Assembly (NCBI GenBank): GCA_023229525.1
Contig: JALNZC010000062.1
Location: 1-16,016, forward strand
DNA length: 16,016 nt
Direction: 5' to 3'
Source of the DNA: Bacteroidales bacterium
GTDB lineage: Bacteria; Bacteroidota; Bacteroidia; Bacteroidales; FEN-979
Part shown: piece after piece, positions 14,489-16,016 of the stretch
Numbering within the stretch: position 1 is the stretch's first letter
How the letters are laid out: each line of letters opens with the position of its first letter
Program-made: the position numbers and the translations under genes
The notes under the pieces: generated by a model
What the model saw: the letters and a program-made list of their open reading frames with translations, nothing else
The model's database searches: none
Told to the model about the DNA's origin: nothing

Positions 14489-16016
14489 ATGAGCAGTTTA
14501 GATGATTACCGGCCTGATCCTGATGAACTTTTAGCTTCTCTTATTAGTGAAGAAGAAAAAAGCAAACGTGGCAAACTGAAGATTTTTTTCGGTATGTGTG
14601 CGGGTGTCGGCAAAACATATACAATGCTGCAAACAGCCCAGGCTGAAAAATTGAAAGGCAGCGATATAATTATTGGGTATGTCGAAACACATAGCCGTAA
14701 AGAAACTTCCGTTTTAGCAGAGGGTATTGAACTGATTCCACGTAAGACTTACGGATACAAATCCACTACCGTTCATGAGATGGACCTGGATGCCATTATA
14801 TCGCGGAAACCGCACATTGTACTGGTTGATGAACTGGCCCATACCAATGCTCCCGGAAGCCGTCATAATAAAAGATATCAGGATGTCCAGGAAATTCTCG
14901 AAAACGGCATCAGTGTTTATACAACGTTAAATGTTCAGCATCTCGAAAGCCGTTCAGAAACTGTTGCACAGATTACCGGAATAATTGTTCGTGAAACCGT
15001 ACCCGATGAAATTTTTGAAGTCGCTGATGAAGTAGAATTGGTTGATCTGACCCCGGAAGAATTACTGCAAAGACTATCTGAAGGCAAAGTGTATACTCCG
15101 GAAAGATCAAAGGAAGCCATAGGAAATTTCTTCCGCAAAGGGAATATTACCGCATTGCGTGAAATGGCGTTGCGTATTGTTGCCGACCGCGTCGACAGTC
15201 AGCTTCATGATTATATGCAGCATAAACGCATTCGCGGACCCTGGAAATCGGGCATGCATCTTTTGGTTGCAGTTGGACCAAGCCCCTATTCGGGTAAATT
15301 ATTACGTTGGGCAAAAACCCTTTCGTATTCCATGGGAGCAAGCATACAGGCTATTTACGTGGAAACAATTCATAAACTCACGCAAAAGGAACGGGAGCAA
15401 CTTGATAGAAATATCAACCTTACAAAACAATTGGGCATAAAATTCCGGATTGTCACCAGTTATGACATTGTTAAAGCCATTGTCGATTTCGCCCAAAAAG
15501 AAAACATCACACATATTATTGTCGGTAAACCCCGTGTCCGCAACATTTTTTCCATATTCAGGCTTGGCCATTTCGTGAGAAGGCTGATTAAATATAGTGG
15601 CAATATCGATGTCTACATTCTTGGTTCTGATACACAGGCAAAGGACCGTTATCGGGATAGGGTTTCTTTACCTTCTTTTACATCAAATATTCCTCAATAT
15701 CTGGTCATTTCATTACTTGTTATCTTTACATCCCTTGCATGTTATCTGATTAAGGAATACATAGGATACCAGGTTATTTCGTTTATCCTGTTATTTCTGG
15801 TTTCCATACTTGCCATCTTTTATGGAAGAGGTCCGATCCTGCTTGCTTCAACTTTATGTGCCCTGATCTGGGATTATTTTTTTATACCCCCACAATTTAC
15901 CCTGCATATCGACAGAGCAGAAGACATGCTGATGCTCATGATGTTTTTTATTATTGCCTTGCTTAATGGGATTCTGACATCAAGGGTTCGTGAACAGGAA
16001 AAAAAAATAAGGATCC
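14489..16016 (+). CDS. kdpD: KdpD, osmosensitive K+ channel sensor histidine kinase (3' end outside window)
   Basis: The frame is open from the ATG at 14489 to the window end (509 codons). Domains: N-terminal KdpD domain (about 25-235) with Walker A GMCAGVGKT (35-43), the DELAHTNAPGSRH motif (114-126) and TTLNVQHLES; a universal-stress-protein-like domain (about 255-375, MHLLVAVGPSPYSGK to the IIVGKPR segment); then four membrane segments near 404-424, 427-448, 449-468 and 480-499. The kinase core (HisKA and HATPase) should follow beyond the window. KdpD senses K+ limitation and phosphorylates KdpE, which activates kdpFABC. The 70-bp gap to kdpC contains the inverted repeat, which could modulate kdpD expression separately from the pump genes. 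Confidence 0.95.
   Translation, partial: MSSLDDYRPDPDELLASLISEEEKSKRGKLKIFFGMCAGVGKTYTMLQTAQAEKLKGSDIIIGYVETHSRKETSVLAEGIELIPRKTYGYKSTTVHEMDLDAIISRKPHIVLVDELAHTNAPGSRHNKRYQDVQEILENGISVYTTLNVQHLESRSETVAQITGIIVRETVPDEIFEVADEVELVDLTPEELLQRLSEGKVYTPERSKEAIGNFFRKGNITALREMALRIVADRVDSQLHDYMQHKRIRGPWKSGMHLLVAVGPSPYSGKLLRWAKTLSYSMGASIQAIYVETIHKLTQKEREQLDRNINLTKQLGIKFRIVTSYDIVKAIVDFAQKENITHIIVGKPRVRNIFSIFRLGHFVRRLIKYSGNIDVYILGSDTQAKDRYRDRVSLPSFTSNIPQYLVISLLVIFTSLACYLIKEYIGYQVISFILLFLVSILAIFYGRGPILLASTLCALIWDYFFIPPQFTLHIDRAEDMLMLMMFFIIALLNGILTSRVREQEKKIRI

Noticed and set aside
16011..16016. Window ends exactly in GGATCC, a BamHI site
   Set aside because: Could hint at a clone boundary, but a six-base match at one end alone is not evidence; the kdpD frame runs through it normally.

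Overview
The window looks like chromosomal DNA from a member of the Bacteroidota. None of the start codons has a recognisable Shine-Dalgarno sequence. Candidate promoters carry the Bacteroidota -7 box (TAnnTTTG), and the protein families fit. There are no tRNAs, rRNAs, CRISPR arrays or transposases. Nearly all of the window is coding.

Region 1 (about 7-5500, minus strand) is a four-gene leucine/isovalerate catabolism cluster. In transcription order it encodes the methylcrotonyl-CoA carboxylase carboxyltransferase subunit, a methylglutaconyl-CoA hydratase-like crotonase, the biotin carboxylase/biotin carrier subunit, and an HMG-CoA-lyase-like TIM-barrel enzyme. Together these would take 3-methylcrotonyl-CoA to 3-methylglutaconyl-CoA, HMG-CoA, and then acetoacetate plus acetyl-CoA. 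The last protein lacks the lyase family's catalytic cysteine, so that step is uncertain. A good Bacteroidota promoter sits just before the first gene. Two gene junctions in this cluster are built of short tandem repeats (13 bp and 8 bp units).

Region 2 (5741-9627, plus strand) starts across a divergent intergenic region. It holds a long RelA/SpoT homologue with an eroded HD hydrolase domain, an intact-looking (p)ppGpp synthetase domain, and no C-terminal ACT domain. It is followed closely by a two-gene ABC-2 type exporter.

Region 3 (9628-16016, plus strand) is a complete kdpFABC high-affinity potassium pump operon plus the first 509 codons of the KdpD sensor kinase, which runs off the window end. 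KdpF (45 aa) is easily missed. Between the exporter and kdpF lie an 11-bp tandem array and a cluster of ATCCTT direct repeats that could be the operator for the Kdp response regulator. Between kdpC and kdpD is a long AT-rich hairpin made of the same 8-bp repeat family seen 13 kb away in the leucine cluster.

The most unusual material is the non-coding part: tandem or inverted short repeats with unit lengths of 8, 11 and 13 bp at four gene junctions. One of them reiterates promoter -7 boxes, and one supplies the last codons and stop of a gene.
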